DNA from: Pseudomonas kilonensis
GTDB taxonomy: Bacteria > Pseudomonadota > Gammaproteobacteria > Pseudomonadales > Pseudomonadaceae
Direction: 5' to 3'
DNA: 64,000 nt
Assembly (NCBI RefSeq): GCF_001269885.1
Contig: NZ_LHVH01000008.1
Location: 1-64,000, forward strand
Shown: in pieces, positions 38,625-48,102 of the stretch
Numbering within the stretch: the stretch's first letter is position 1
How the letters are laid out: every line of letters starts with the position of its first letter
The notes under the pieces: model-generated
The model's database searches: none
Seen by the model: the letters and a program-made list of their open reading frames with translations, nothing else
Told to the model about the DNA's origin: nothing
Program-made: the position numbers and the translations under genes

Positions 38625-41600
38625 ATGCAGGAAGCAAACATCAAGACAGGCGACAGTGCGCTCGGCTTCATCAGCCTTTTCAAACTGGCCGACCTCGAAC
38701 GGGCACTGTTGCCCTACAAGAACAATGAGCACTACGACGCGGTCATCCGTTATTACTTTGCCTGTGTCGGCATGCCGGATTCCCACAGGCTGCTCGAGCC
38801 ACTGGGGCTCTTGAAGCAGACGCTCGCCAAGCTGGTGGGCACGCGCAGGGTCAAGCGCAGCCAGGAGACACATATCTCTGGCCCTGCCAGGGCGGGGATT
38901 GATCTTGCGCAGATATACGACAAAGTCGAACAGCATGAAGCGCGCCTTCAGTTCAGTGCCGAGCAGATGAAAAAGTTGCCCGCGGAGGTGCCCAGGACGT
39001 TGCACTTCGTCTGGCTCGGCGGTGGCCTTGGCGACATTCAGCGCGATTACCTCAATGTATGGCGACAGGTGTTGGCCCGGCAGGGTTATACCTTGAATCT
39101 TTGGTATGACAGCGATGCGCTACTGGCCTGGCAAACCAATAAGCTTATTGTTGAAGCCGCCAAGGCCAATGTTTTTTTACACGACGTAGATGTGCGTATT
39201 AGTGAAATCGAGTTGGGTGCCCTGTACAACGAACATGCCCTGGTTCTGAAACAACAGATGCAGGCCCATATTAATACCGCGGTGACGAATGGCGGATCCG
39301 CCGATGAGGCCCGGATCGATTTACTGACCCGCGCCTACGGTCAGGATACGCAAGTGCTGCGCCAACAATTGGAACGCAATCGGCGCAGTGTCCTGGACAT
39401 GGACGGCTTCAAGTTGCGCGATCTTGCCGCCGGCGCAGTTTCGCTGCAATTGCAGGAGGTCTATGACCGGCAGATGCGCTTGCTCGGCAATATGGCGGCA
39501 GCCTCGGATGTGGTGCGCGCTGAAGTCCTGTTTGCCGAAGGTGGCAGTTATACCGACATCGACCACCTTCCACCGTTATCGACAACCCTGGGCGGCGTCG
39601 ACATCAGCGGGTTTAGCGATGATGCCCGCCTGGGCACCCTGCAATTGCTGCTGAACGAGAACCCCGGATGGATGCCGGGTCGCCAGGCCTCCTCCCGTTA
39701 TCGGGTACATATTCCTGCCGAGCATCTGCCGGCACTGCAAGCGTTCGCGCAAGGCCGGCCAAGCGTGAGCGAGGTCTTCGCATTGCCGACGGAGCGGTTG
39801 GCCCGACCTTTCGCGCTGCGGGCCTTGAGCATGGAAATGTCGTTATCCAATGCTTTCCTGATGGCCCATCCGGGCGCTGAGATGCTTGAAAGCGTGATCG
39901 ATCGTCTGCGCGCCAATCACGAGTTGATTGAAGCGTCGGTCCAACTGGCCGCCCAACGCGATGTGACATTGAGCGACGTTGCTGGGATGTTGGCTCTGGT
40001 GGAAGAAGTCTTCGAAACAACCAATGGACCGCTGAGCCGCCTGCCGATGGGCGAAGTGCTCAGGGCGATCGCGCGAATATCGGGCGTAGCGACCCACTTC
40101 GGCGACGGCATTCGCTTCGAGAGCGAAGGAACCGTCCATCTGACGGGCCCCGGCGCCATGCGCGACGGCATGGCCGACTACGCGAACACACACTTGAGCG
40201 CGGAAGTTGCCAGCACCTTGCACAAGGAGGCAGGCATAGCCCCTCACCTGACGGTGAACGGCGCCACAGAAGAGGAGCAGGATCACTCCTGGAAAGAAAA
40301 TGGCAACCAACCCGAAAAATGGGTCACCGACGAGCAGGCACGCTGGCGTGAAGGTCAGTATCGCACGCGCTACAGCGGCGACATCGCCCAGTTGCTCAAG
40401 CATTCGACCGTTGAGTTCCAACAGGGCTGGCCGCTGATCGAAGGCCGCGCCGTGCTGCTGACCGATCTCCTGGAGCGATTGGTCGAGGGGCTCGGTGAGC
40501 CGTTCATCGAGGCGATGAGCCGGGGACACGATGGTGAGATTCGCTTCGACAAGCTGCTGCCGTTGAGTTTCGATGATCGCCAGCGTATCCGGCAGCAGCC
40601 TGCCGATGCACTGGTTCCGGTGTTCCTGAGCGACGCAAAGATGCAAAGCCTGGGGATCGACGACGTACTGGGCGAGATTGCCAGCGGCTTGCGGCGCGTC
40701 ATTGAGGCCAGCCCTGTGCAAAGGTTGTCGCTGGGCGTGTTGCTCGGCTTGGAGACTCTGGATAACCCGCATTTCAACGCGGCTACCAGCGCGCTGGAGA
40801 ACCTGGCCAACAGCGTTGCCGAACAGGCTGTGGCCGGCCGTTACGCGGTCATCGAGCGGCAATTGTTCAAGCGCAAGGCGCCAGGGTTCATGAGCGGCCT
40901 GGCGAGCGATTTGGTGGATGTGCCGCTGCCGTCCGACAGCGCGTTGGCGCTGAAGAAAACCGCTTTGAAACAGGCGCGGACGCTGTTCCAGTGGGGGCGT
41001 CATGTCGCACGGATCCAGAAGGTGGCAACCCTTGAGCATCGCCTCCAAGTGGTCGAACGCTCCGGGCAGGTGCTGGACGGATTCGGCCACACCGGTGTGC
41101 AAATGGTCCCCCAGGATTTGCTGCTCAACGGCGATGGCGAGGCGATTGGTGGGCGCTGCTATCCCTTGGCGTTGGTGATGAGTGCAGCGCTTGCCCAGGG
41201 CGACGTCGCCTCCGGGCACTTGCGCGAGCGCTTCTTCCTGGCAGTACTCGAACCCGGACAAGCCGACTCCCAGGCCTTTGTGCAAAGCCTGGAAGCTCTG
41301 CGGGACGTGTCGCTGGGCGAGGTGGGTACGCGGCTTGGTCAGGCGAGCCTGGACCAGATCACTGCCGCACTCGAAAGACACGTCGCGCCCCGTACGCTGA
41401 TGCTCAACTCGGACAACCATTCGATGCTGGTGGCCAAGACCGCCAGCGGAGAACGCGCCAGCTATCATTTTTTCGACCCCAACTTTGGCCTGTGCAAATT
41501 CGACCATGTGGACGGGCTGCAACGTGCGCTGGAACACTTTTTCCAGACCGAGGGCATGGCCCGCTATTACGCCGCCTATGGTTCTGAAACTCGACCGCAA

Positions 41601-44600
41601 TTCGATCTGATCGACCTGCACAGCGCAAAGATCTCGGCCTTGGAACTGTCTGACGGTTTCACGGTGGAACGCCTGCTCAAGCCCGATCCCTTGCCAGGAA
41701 AACCGGCGCTTGAGATTCGCCAGCGCTTGAACAGGGCCTATGGAAAATCCCTGGTCGACAATTCGCACCTGGGCAGCAGTTTGCTGGCGTTGGACAGCCA
41801 TTGGTGGGGACAGCAGATCGCCCAGGCAACGGTCGGTTTGCAGGCGCTGCATGACTCGCCGACGCCGCTGGTGCCCTTGTTCGAAACGCTGGAGATCACG
41901 CCCGAAGGCCAATACCGAGTGAGCTTGATCGATCCCGCGCAACCGCAACAGCAGGTCCGCGTGCTCAGTGACGATCATCGCCTGCTGCGGATCAAGAACT
42001 GGTTGTCGGAACAGTTCTCGACCCTGGCCCGCCAACCTGTGCAGACCGGTGGCGTCCTGGATCCGACCGAGGCCGGCAGTGTCCATACCCTCAATGCAGG
42101 CTTCACCATCCAGGCCTTGATGAACGCCTTGCGCGGGCGGGAAGGGGATGACCGAACGTTGACCACTGCCGTGCGCTTGCATGCCTACGTCAACTACGCG
42201 CAGTTGGTGCACGGCAATGTCGTGGATGTGGCGGGGCTGGTGCAGTTGGCTCGCACCGCCCTGGCGGAAGAACGGCTCATTGCCGGCACGTGTGCGCCGG
42301 TCGTTGGTCAGGCGCTGGGGCATGCGGCCAACGAGGGCGTCGGCGCGGTGTTGGGGCTGGCCAATGTCGGCTTTGATATCTATCAGTTGAAGACCGCGCA
42401 AACCGGCATCGAAAAAGCGCAATTCGGTACCCAGCTGACATTCGACTCTGCCAGCCTGGCCTTGACGGCGGGCGGCGTCGGGGCGGGGTTGGCCGGGGCA
42501 TCGACCGCCGCAGCGGTGCTTGGCGGTGCGGGTGTGATTCTGGGTGGGGTGGCCGTCGGGGTGGCCGCCCTGGCCCAGGGGTTTGCCAGCATCGCGCAGC
42601 AGGCGCGGGACGTCGGTCAGTTTTTCGATGAGCTGGAACAGGTCTATCGTGGTGACGGCTACCACTACGATCACACGCTGGCCGCGTGGGTGGCACGGCC
42701 TTCAATGATCGTCAGAAGCATCGACCTGGCGGAGGGGACATTGCAGCTCGACAGTCCGAAGCTGTATCCCCTGCATGATCATTTTGGTGTGCCGGGCTTC
42801 GATCCCGATGAGGCGCGGGCGATCGACATCCGTCAAGAATTGGGGCTGCCCGGACGGATCGGATTCGTCCCGCCGGCCGGACAACCCATCGTGCTGCCCT
42901 GCACGCCGCAAACCACTTACGGCTATGAATACAAGGCGCTGCCCTTTGCTCGCTGGCGCCATGATCGCGGCTTCGACACGGCCCGGCGGCTGGAGAAGAG
43001 GCAAGCGGACGGCACCTGGCTGTTCTTGTTCTCGTTCTATTCGTTTCCGTCCGACTACATTCTCAATCGCCTGAGTCCGGTGTATGGCGAAACGGTCATC
43101 CGGGTGAACCTGGATGCGCTGGAGCGGACACTGGTGATTCCCGTGCTGCCAGACGCCTGGCACGGAAAGTTGTCCTATCGGCTCAGGGGCGCGGGTGCGC
43201 GCTGTACCGTGACGCTCAATCCCGGGGTCGATATCAGCCTTGTTGCACCGAACCAGACGTATTGCCGCTGGGTGTTGCAGGCAACCTGGGCCAATGAGAG
43301 TGATATCCGTGTCGAGTCTTCCGGCGAACTGTACATCGGCTCCGTCCATGTCACGCGTTCCGGCGGCCGGCAGGAAGTGCTGATCCGTACCGCTGATCAA
43401 TTGTTCAGCGTCACCGGGGACAAGCGCCAACTGGATCTGATCGAGCAGACGGCGCCCGAGGGGCTCGATGAGCAGGCGCTGCTTGACCACTACACGGCCC
43501 TGGCGCGCGAGCATCGATTGGCGCTGCCCTATACGCCGATCCATCACTATCTGATCCCGTTCGAGGATCCCCGGCAACTGCGCTACACCACGGCCTGGTA
43601 TGACGGGGGCGAAGACCGCTTTCTCTATATCCGCGACGACATGGCTGTGCTCGGCGAGCCGCAGCTGTCGGTCGTCATGGGCACGTCTGCGTATTTCTAC
43701 GATCCCGACGGGTTCCAGATCTGGCAGACGGATTGCGCGACGGGTTTGCTCAAGTGTCGCTACCTGTTACTGCTCCAGGAGGGGCAAAGCACCATTCGCA
43801 GCCTGGAAGCGGATGCGCAGGGGGTGATTCATGTGGTGCAGGAATACCGCCTCAATGATCAAACCGTCCGGCAATACCGCTACCTGATTCATGACGGGCA
43901 ATTGCTGTTGAGTTCCGTCACTTACGACACTGCGCCACAACTGCAGGCGCTGCTGCTGACCACCGATACCCTGCCCGAGTGGTCGTCCGTACTGGGCGAC
44001 GTTCTGCGGCTGCCCCCCGGGCCTTCGAATAACGGGGCGACGACCGTCGATTGGCAACCGGCTTCGTACGTTTCGATCTGCTGGACGATTGCGCCCGACT
44101 CCCGAGACCTGGCGTGGGTACGCAGCAGCGATCGACGGCTGATCCTTGCGCAACCCGCCAGTTCTCATCCCCGTGGCTGGGATGACTCGATCAAGAACCT
44201 GGACGGGGTGATGCTATTGCCGATGGCCGACGACAGCGATGTGTTCTTCGTTTACCAGCGAGTGACCTCCAACCAGACGCTCTGCCGACTGCAGCGCAGC
44301 GTGTACGACGGTAGGGCGCTGTGGACCCAGCAATGGGTGCAGCCTGAGGGGCTCAAGCAGATCCTGGCCGTCGACGGGGGGTATGTGGCGCTCGATGAAA
44401 ACGGGCTGTTTTTCAACCTGGGCGCGCAAGAGACGTTGCAATTTGCTGGCGTGAGCGAACAGTGGCTCAAGGGGCGTGCCCGGTGGTGGCAGGCGCTCGA
44501 GCCGTTGGCCAAGCGCTACCCGGGCAAGGATTTTGCCATTGCCGGTCTGCGCAACGTTGCCGGTGACGGCAACCTGTGTGCCTGGTACGTGAACAGCCGA

Positions 44601-45683
44601 TTGTTGTTGTGCGATCCGGGACTCGACAAGGAAGTTCGCTTGCTTGGCGTGACGCCCGATAACCAGTCGGTCTGGTTGTTCGATCGGTCGAGCGGTGAAG
44701 TATTGAACCAGGCATTCTTCGACCCGCAGCGGCTTGACCAGGCATTCGGCACTGGCTCGCAATTGTTGCCGGGCGACAGCCTGCCGGCGTATCAACGGGA
44801 GTGGGCGAGCTGGCGGTTTGCCGAGGTCACGCTTGAGGGCAGCGGCTTGCGCGGGACCCGCGTGGACGGCGTGTCGCTGGCGCTGCGTTATCAGGAAGCG
44901 GGGACCATCACCGGGGTCAACCACGACTGGGTGAGCGCCCAGGGCGAACGTCTGGTCGAAGCCCTCCAGCGCCTGCTGGAGCAAGCGCAGCATACGGAGT
45001 TCGTGTCGGTGGAATCCGAGCCTGGAAGCCTGCAATGGTATGACGTGCAAAGTGCCCGGCTGCTGCGGGTGACCGGCCAAAACCTGCCCAGGAACTTTAC
45101 CCTGCTCGGCACTCAGGCTCAGGTCAACGTGCTGCTGCACAAGCATCAGGATGGGCGGGTGCTCATCTATCCGGACAAGCGCAGCATCGGGCCGTTCGAT
45201 TATGTCCAGCGCAACGCCCAGGTGCTGGTCGTCGAAGGGGCGAAGGTCGGCCGCGATCTCTTGCCGCTGATTCCCGATGAGGTCAATACGTTGATCCTGC
45301 GCTTGGGCCAAGGCGCAGTGACGTGTCATTTGACGAAGACGGAGTGGCTGAAACTGGACTCGGTCATTGTCGACTGTCGACATGCCCTGGGTGAGCCACC
45401 CGCCACGGCAAGCACATTGATCTGGGCATTCGATGAGCCTGGAAAACTCGTGTTCGAGATTGTCCAGGCGCATCTGGTCATTGTCGATCCGGACAGTGAA
45501 CACTGCCTGATCTTGCGTGATGTGTGTTCCGCCGATCCGGACTTGCGCGGTGAAATATGCCTGGGCTTCAACGCTGCGCAGGCCCGCCCGGTGTCGACGT
45601 TCGTGGCACGGTTACGGGACCTGGGAGGGGTCGGCAGTGCAACCCTGAAAGAGCTGCAGGCGCCAGCGCCGGTCGAAGGCTAG
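38625..45683 (+). CDS. Large clostridial toxin-like protein: GT44-type glycosyltransferase, C58-like protease segment, TcdA/B pore-forming region
   Basis: A 2352-residue protein without a signal peptide. Residues ~1-95 are helical, where TcdB has its membrane-localisation bundle. Residues ~120-480 resemble the TcdA/TcdB glucosyltransferase: PRTLHFVWLGGG (~123-134) and SDVVRAEVLFAEGGSYTDID with the DxD metal site at Asp311/Asp313. A segment at ~840-960 has a Cys-His-Asp set in C58/YopT order: Cys845 (GGRCYPLAL), His932 (NSDNHSMLV), Asp951 (YHFFDPNFG). Residues ~1150-1535 match the TcdA/TcdB pore-forming and translocation region, including a long Gly/Ala hydrophobic stretch (~1275-1325) and TVIRVNLDALERTLVIPVLP. 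The last ~800 residues are beta-rich and unrecognised; clostridial CROP repeats are absent. The ATG at 38625 is chosen because AAGGAG lies nine bases before it. Predicted role: a secreted toxin modifying a eukaryotic target. Confidence 0.85.
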   Translation: MQEANIKTGDSALGFISLFKLADLERALLPYKNNEHYDAVIRYYFACVGMPDSHRLLEPLGLLKQTLAKLVGTRRVKRSQETHISGPARAGIDLAQIYDKVEQHEARLQFSAEQMKKLPAEVPRTLHFVWLGGGLGDIQRDYLNVWRQVLARQGYTLNLWYDSDALLAWQTNKLIVEAAKANVFLHDVDVRISEIELGALYNEHALVLKQQMQAHINTAVTNGGSADEARIDLLTRAYGQDTQVLRQQLERNRRSVLDMDGFKLRDLAAGAVSLQLQEVYDRQMRLLGNMAAASDVVRAEVLFAEGGSYTDIDHLPPLSTTLGGVDISGFSDDARLGTLQLLLNENPGWMPGRQASSRYRVHIPAEHLPALQAFAQGRPSVSEVFALPTERLARPFALRALSMEMSLSNAFLMAHPGAEMLESVIDRLRANHELIEASVQLAAQRDVTLSDVAGMLALVEEVFETTNGPLSRLPMGEVLRAIARISGVATHFGDGIRFESEGTVHLTGPGAMRDGMADYANTHLSAEVASTLHKEAGIAPHLTVNGATEEEQDHSWKENGNQPEKWVTDEQARWREGQYRTRYSGDIAQLLKHSTVEFQQGWPLIEGRAVLLTDLLERLVEGLGEPFIEAMSRGHDGEIRFDKLLPLSFDDRQRIRQQPADALVPVFLSDAKMQSLGIDDVLGEIASGLRRVIEASPVQRLSLGVLLGLETLDNPHFNAATSALENLANSVAEQAVAGRYAVIERQLFKRKAPGFMSGLASDLVDVPLPSDSALALKKTALKQARTLFQWGRHVARIQKVATLEHRLQVVERSGQVLDGFGHTGVQMVPQDLLLNGDGEAIGGRCYPLALVMSAALAQGDVASGHLRERFFLAVLEPGQADSQAFVQSLEALRDVSLGEVGTRLGQASLDQITAALERHVAPRTLMLNSDNHSMLVAKTASGERASYHFFDPNFGLCKFDHVDGLQRALEHFFQTEGMARYYAAYGSETRPQFDLIDLHSAKISALELSDGFTVERLLKPDPLPGKPALEIRQRLNRAYGKSLVDNSHLGSSLLALDSHWWGQQIAQATVGLQALHDSPTPLVPLFETLEITPEGQYRVSLIDPAQPQQQVRVLSDDHRLLRIKNWLSEQFSTLARQPVQTGGVLDPTEAGSVHTLNAGFTIQALMNALRGREGDDRTLTTAVRLHAYVNYAQLVHGNVVDVAGLVQLARTALAEERLIAGTCAPVVGQALGHAANEGVGAVLGLANVGFDIYQLKTAQTGIEKAQFGTQLTFDSASLALTAGGVGAGLAGASTAAAVLGGAGVILGGVAVGVAALAQGFASIAQQARDVGQFFDELEQVYRGDGYHYDHTLAAWVARPSMIVRSIDLAEGTLQLDSPKLYPLHDHFGVPGFDPDEARAIDIRQELGLPGRIGFVPPAGQPIVLPCTPQTTYGYEYKALPFARWRHDRGFDTARRLEKRQADGTWLFLFSFYSFPSDYILNRLSPVYGETVIRVNLDALERTLVIPVLPDAWHGKLSYRLRGAGARCTVTLNPGVDISLVAPNQTYCRWVLQATWANESDIRVESSGELYIGSVHVTRSGGRQEVLIRTADQLFSVTGDKRQLDLIEQTAPEGLDEQALLDHYTALAREHRLALPYTPIHHYLIPFEDPRQLRYTTAWYDGGEDRFLYIRDDMAVLGEPQLSVVMGTSAYFYDPDGFQIWQTDCATGLLKCRYLLLLQEGQSTIRSLEADAQGVIHVVQEYRLNDQTVRQYRYLIHDGQLLLSSVTYDTAPQLQALLLTTDTLPEWSSVLGDVLRLPPGPSNNGATTVDWQPASYVSICWTIAPDSRDLAWVRSSDRRLILAQPASSHPRGWDDSIKNLDGVMLLPMADDSDVFFVYQRVTSNQTLCRLQRSVYDGRALWTQQWVQPEGLKQILAVDGGYVALDENGLFFNLGAQETLQFAGVSEQWLKGRARWWQALEPLAKRYPGKDFAIAGLRNVAGDGNLCAWYVNSRLLLCDPGLDKEVRLLGVTPDNQSVWLFDRSSGEVLNQAFFDPQRLDQAFGTGSQLLPGDSLPAYQREWASWRFAEVTLEGSGLRGTRVDGVSLALRYQEAGTITGVNHDWVSAQGERLVEALQRLLEQAQHTEFVSVESEPGSLQWYDVQSARLLRVTGQNLPRNFTLLGTQAQVNVLLHKHQDGRVLIYPDKRSIGPFDYVQRNAQVLVVEGAKVGRDLLPLIPDEVNTLILRLGQGAVTCHLTKTEWLKLDSVIVDCRHALGEPPATASTLIWAFDEPGKLVFEIVQAHLVIVDPDSEHCLILRDVCSADPDLRGEICLGFNAAQARPVSTFVARLRDLGGVGSATLKELQAPAPVEG

Positions 45684-45685
45684 GC

Positions 45686-45704
45686 GGTCCCCCTTCAGGG
45701 GACC
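45686..45704. terminator. Hairpin between convergent toxin and marC genes
   Basis: GGTCCCCCTTCAGGGGACC forms a seven-base perfect stem directly after the toxin stop and across the marC stop codon. It lacks a clear T-run on either strand, so it is only a possible transcript end. Confidence 0.4.
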
Positions 45705-46291
45705 AGGTAGCCCCTCACCCCGGTAAAAATGATCTGCGCCGCCAAGGCGCAGACAAACAGCCCCATCAGGCGGCTGACGATCTGCAAGCCCTGGTCGCCG
45801 AGGATTCGTTCGATACGGCTGGACAGGTAGAGCACGACACCGACGGTGAAGCTCGCCAGGGCGATGCTGATGATGGCCATGAGTTTGTCGTCCCAGTGCG
45901 GCTGGCTCACACCCATCACCAGCAGGGCGCCGATGGTGCCGGGGCCGACGGTCAACGGAATGGTCAGTGGGACGATGGTCACGTCCTGCTGCACGTTGTC
46001 GGTCTGCACGGCCGACTTGCCTTGGGCCATGCCCAGTGCCGAAATGAACAGCACACTGCCGGCGCCGATACGGAAGGCATCCACGGTGATGCCGAACACG
46101 CTGAAAATCACCCGTCCGAACAAATACAGCAACACGCTGGAGACCAGCGTCGCCGTCGCGACCTTCCAGGCCAGGCGGCGTTGTTCCTTGCGCGAATAGC
46201 CGCGAGTCAGCCCGATAAAACACGACAGCACGAAGAAGGGGCTATAGAGCACCAGCATCTTGAGGTACACGCTGAATAGCACGTGGAGCAT
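45695..46291 (-). CDS. MarC family integral membrane protein
   Basis: A 198-residue MarC/YhgN-family protein with six hydrophobic helices. The family signatures are FVLSCFIGLTRGYSRKEQRR near the start, RIGAGSVLFISALGMAQG, and PLTIPLTVGPGTIGALLVMG. Despite the historical name, a role in multiple antibiotic resistance was not upheld, so the function is unknown. It faces the toxin gene convergently and is divergent from the three-gene paralogue set. Confidence 0.9.
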   Translation of the reverse strand: MLHVLFSVYLKMLVLYSPFFVLSCFIGLTRGYSRKEQRRLAWKVATATLVSSVLLYLFGRVIFSVFGITVDAFRIGAGSVLFISALGMAQGKSAVQTDNVQQDVTIVPLTIPLTVGPGTIGALLVMGVSQPHWDDKLMAIISIALASFTVGVVLYLSSRIERILGDQGLQIVSRLMGLFVCALAAQIIFTGVRGYLVP

Positions 46292-46537
46292 GGTTCAGAC
46301 TCATTGCGAAAGACATCGCTGGAGTCTATCAGCCTCTGAATCGACTGTCGGCATTTGATTGGATGTAATGGCGGGACGTTTTTTATTCGAAGGGTTGTTT
46401 TGACTTTGTTTTATTAATGTTGCTGGGTTGACTTTTATTTTGAAGTTACAAGTCAGGTGTTGTTGTGCCTGACTGAGTTGGTTAGTGTGGGGTCGCAGGT
46501 CATGGAGTGACTTGCTTTATAACTTAAGGAGTAACTT

Positions 46538-47314
46538 ATGAGTTTTGAAGTGTGTGATAGCAGTGTGGCCGCCTGTGTGGCGCGTCTGGAAAGTTATGAT
46601 ATTTATCCCGATGTCAGTCCCCGCTCGTTGTATTCGGGTGATATCGAGCCCCCTGCGAAGGGATCGGTTGTCGGTGAAGGCATCCTGGCGTTCGCCGGTG
46701 GTCTTTCTCCCCAGCATCAAGAGGACGCGCAGCATGCTTTTCTCTTTGCTTCCCTGGTCGCCAACAGGCAATACCCTCTCGAATCCCAAGGACGAGAGTG
46801 GTACTACAAGTTTGTTGAAGTCATGACGAACGCCGGTTGGGTCGCTACCCAGCGGTTCTATGATGACCTGAGCATTGCCGGTAACACCGTGCGGATGGAC
46901 AAACTGGTGTTGGACATCCTCGCGTCCGTAGTGTCGGGTATTGCCCTTGGAAGCGCGGCGTCGGCGTTGCTGTTGAAGGTCGCTGACAGTGCGATTACTG
47001 CCTTGCAGAAGAAAGAAAAGACGCTGACTCTTTTTGAGCGAAACCTGCTGGAACATGGGGTGGGCGGAATGGCGGCCGGTACCTGCGTCGAGATTGATGG
47101 TGAAGTCAGCATGTTGCTTGGCACCGTGCGCTTTATCCGGCGCAACAGCGCGACCCAGGTCTTGTTTGCAGATTGGAGCAGTCGCGAAGTGAAGTTGTAT
47201 AAAGGTGAATCGGTTTTCAGGAAAGTGCCGAGTATTGTCGAGCGCACCCGGGGCATCATTATTGGCAGGTTGGGTAATCATGCCGTAAGCAAGATCGAAG
47301 AATACGAAATCTAA
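46538..47314 (+). CDS. Unrecognised protein, first of three tandem paralogues
   Basis: A 258-residue protein I cannot assign to a family. Residues ~45-101 hold the segment shared with the next two genes: G-x4-F, then an ED pair (62-63), ASLVAN (71-76), WYYKF (88-92) and a final W101. A hydrophobic stretch follows at ~113-137 (LDILASVVSGIALGSAASALL), then a beta-rich tail (~160-240) that aligns with the third protein (LFE..., C-x4-G-x4-M, F-x-R, LF). AAGGAG lies six bases before the ATG. The upstream 46292-46537 is AT-rich with no gene. No signal peptide. A role linked to the large toxin gene across marC is inference only. Confidence 0.75.
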   Translation: MSFEVCDSSVAACVARLESYDIYPDVSPRSLYSGDIEPPAKGSVVGEGILAFAGGLSPQHQEDAQHAFLFASLVANRQYPLESQGREWYYKFVEVMTNAGWVATQRFYDDLSIAGNTVRMDKLVLDILASVVSGIALGSAASALLLKVADSAITALQKKEKTLTLFERNLLEHGVGGMAAGTCVEIDGEVSMLLGTVRFIRRNSATQVLFADWSSREVKLYKGESVFRKVPSIVERTRGIIIGRLGNHAVSKIEEYEI

Positions 47315-47373
47315 GCTTCATTTCAATAAGGCAGCCGGAGGGTCGGTTGCTTTTTTTCAAGAGGAATAAAAGC

Positions 47374-48102
47374 ATGGACAAGGCATATTCGGTTTTTGTT
47401 AACGCGGCGGCGATTGTTTTAGTTCCCTCCATTGTGCGGGACGCAGCAGTTGACGACCTGATGAACTCGGTCTTGCTCGCGCAATTGGTGGCTAACAAAA
47501 ATCTGCAACGCATACCAAACGCTGATTGGTACGGTAGTTATATGGACGTCCTGAGAGTCGCCTGGATATCAGGTGCCAAGCGGCGAAAGGACCTGCTACC
47601 GAAACAAGAAGGGACCAGCTCGCCATTGGAGTGGGTTGCAGCAATACCCTTGGACGATCGTCCGGATCAGCAACAGCAGATCATGGCGGTGTTGGACCGT
47701 GTCGCAGCGTTACCCGGCTCGCTGCCAGCGCTGAGTATCCTGCGCAAGCATATGCAAAAACACAACGAACCTGATCCGCCGCAGAGCCCTTCATCGTCCA
47801 GCCCCGTGCGCTTGTTGGTGATCGTGGCGCACAGCCCAGTTTCGATGACCGGTATCTGTTTGCAGTTCAACACAGGGAAATCAATCGATGCCAACCCTTG
47901 GCGGCAAGGCTTTGATGGCAAGGATATTGACGGTTGTGTGTCAGCGCGTTACGTCCGCATGCAACTGAGCGAAACATTGTTCGCGCCTGCCCGTGATGTT
48001 ATCGCCCGTAAGGTTGCGGCTTTCGTCGGCGACAACATTGCCGATATCACCAAGGCGATCGATGATTCAGATGCTCTTCCTGCCGAAGAGGTCTGCAGAT
48101 GA
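47374..48102 (+). CDS. Unrecognised protein, second of three tandem paralogues
   Basis: A 242-residue protein with no family assignment. The shared segment lies at the N-terminus (~10-64): DD pair (27-28), LLAQLVANK (34-42), DWYGSYMDVL (51-60), W64. A Pro/Ser-rich linker (~132-145, EPDPPQSPSSSSP) joins it to a C-terminal part starting VRLLVIVAHSP. The start is put at the ATG at 47374, preceded by AGAGGA; a TTG 27 bases upstream is weaker. It overlaps the next gene by four bases (ATGA), showing they are one operon. Confidence 0.72.
   Translation: MDKAYSVFVNAAAIVLVPSIVRDAAVDDLMNSVLLAQLVANKNLQRIPNADWYGSYMDVLRVAWISGAKRRKDLLPKQEGTSSPLEWVAAIPLDDRPDQQQQIMAVLDRVAALPGSLPALSILRKHMQKHNEPDPPQSPSSSSPVRLLVIVAHSPVSMTGICLQFNTGKSIDANPWRQGFDGKDIDGCVSARYVRMQLSETLFAPARDVIARKVAAFVGDNIADITKAIDDSDALPAEEVCR

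Noticed and set aside
39843..42674. 943-residue open frame opposite the large toxin gene
   Set aside because: Antisense shadow; composition is rich in His, Arg and Gln and there are no recognisable domains or ribosome-binding site.
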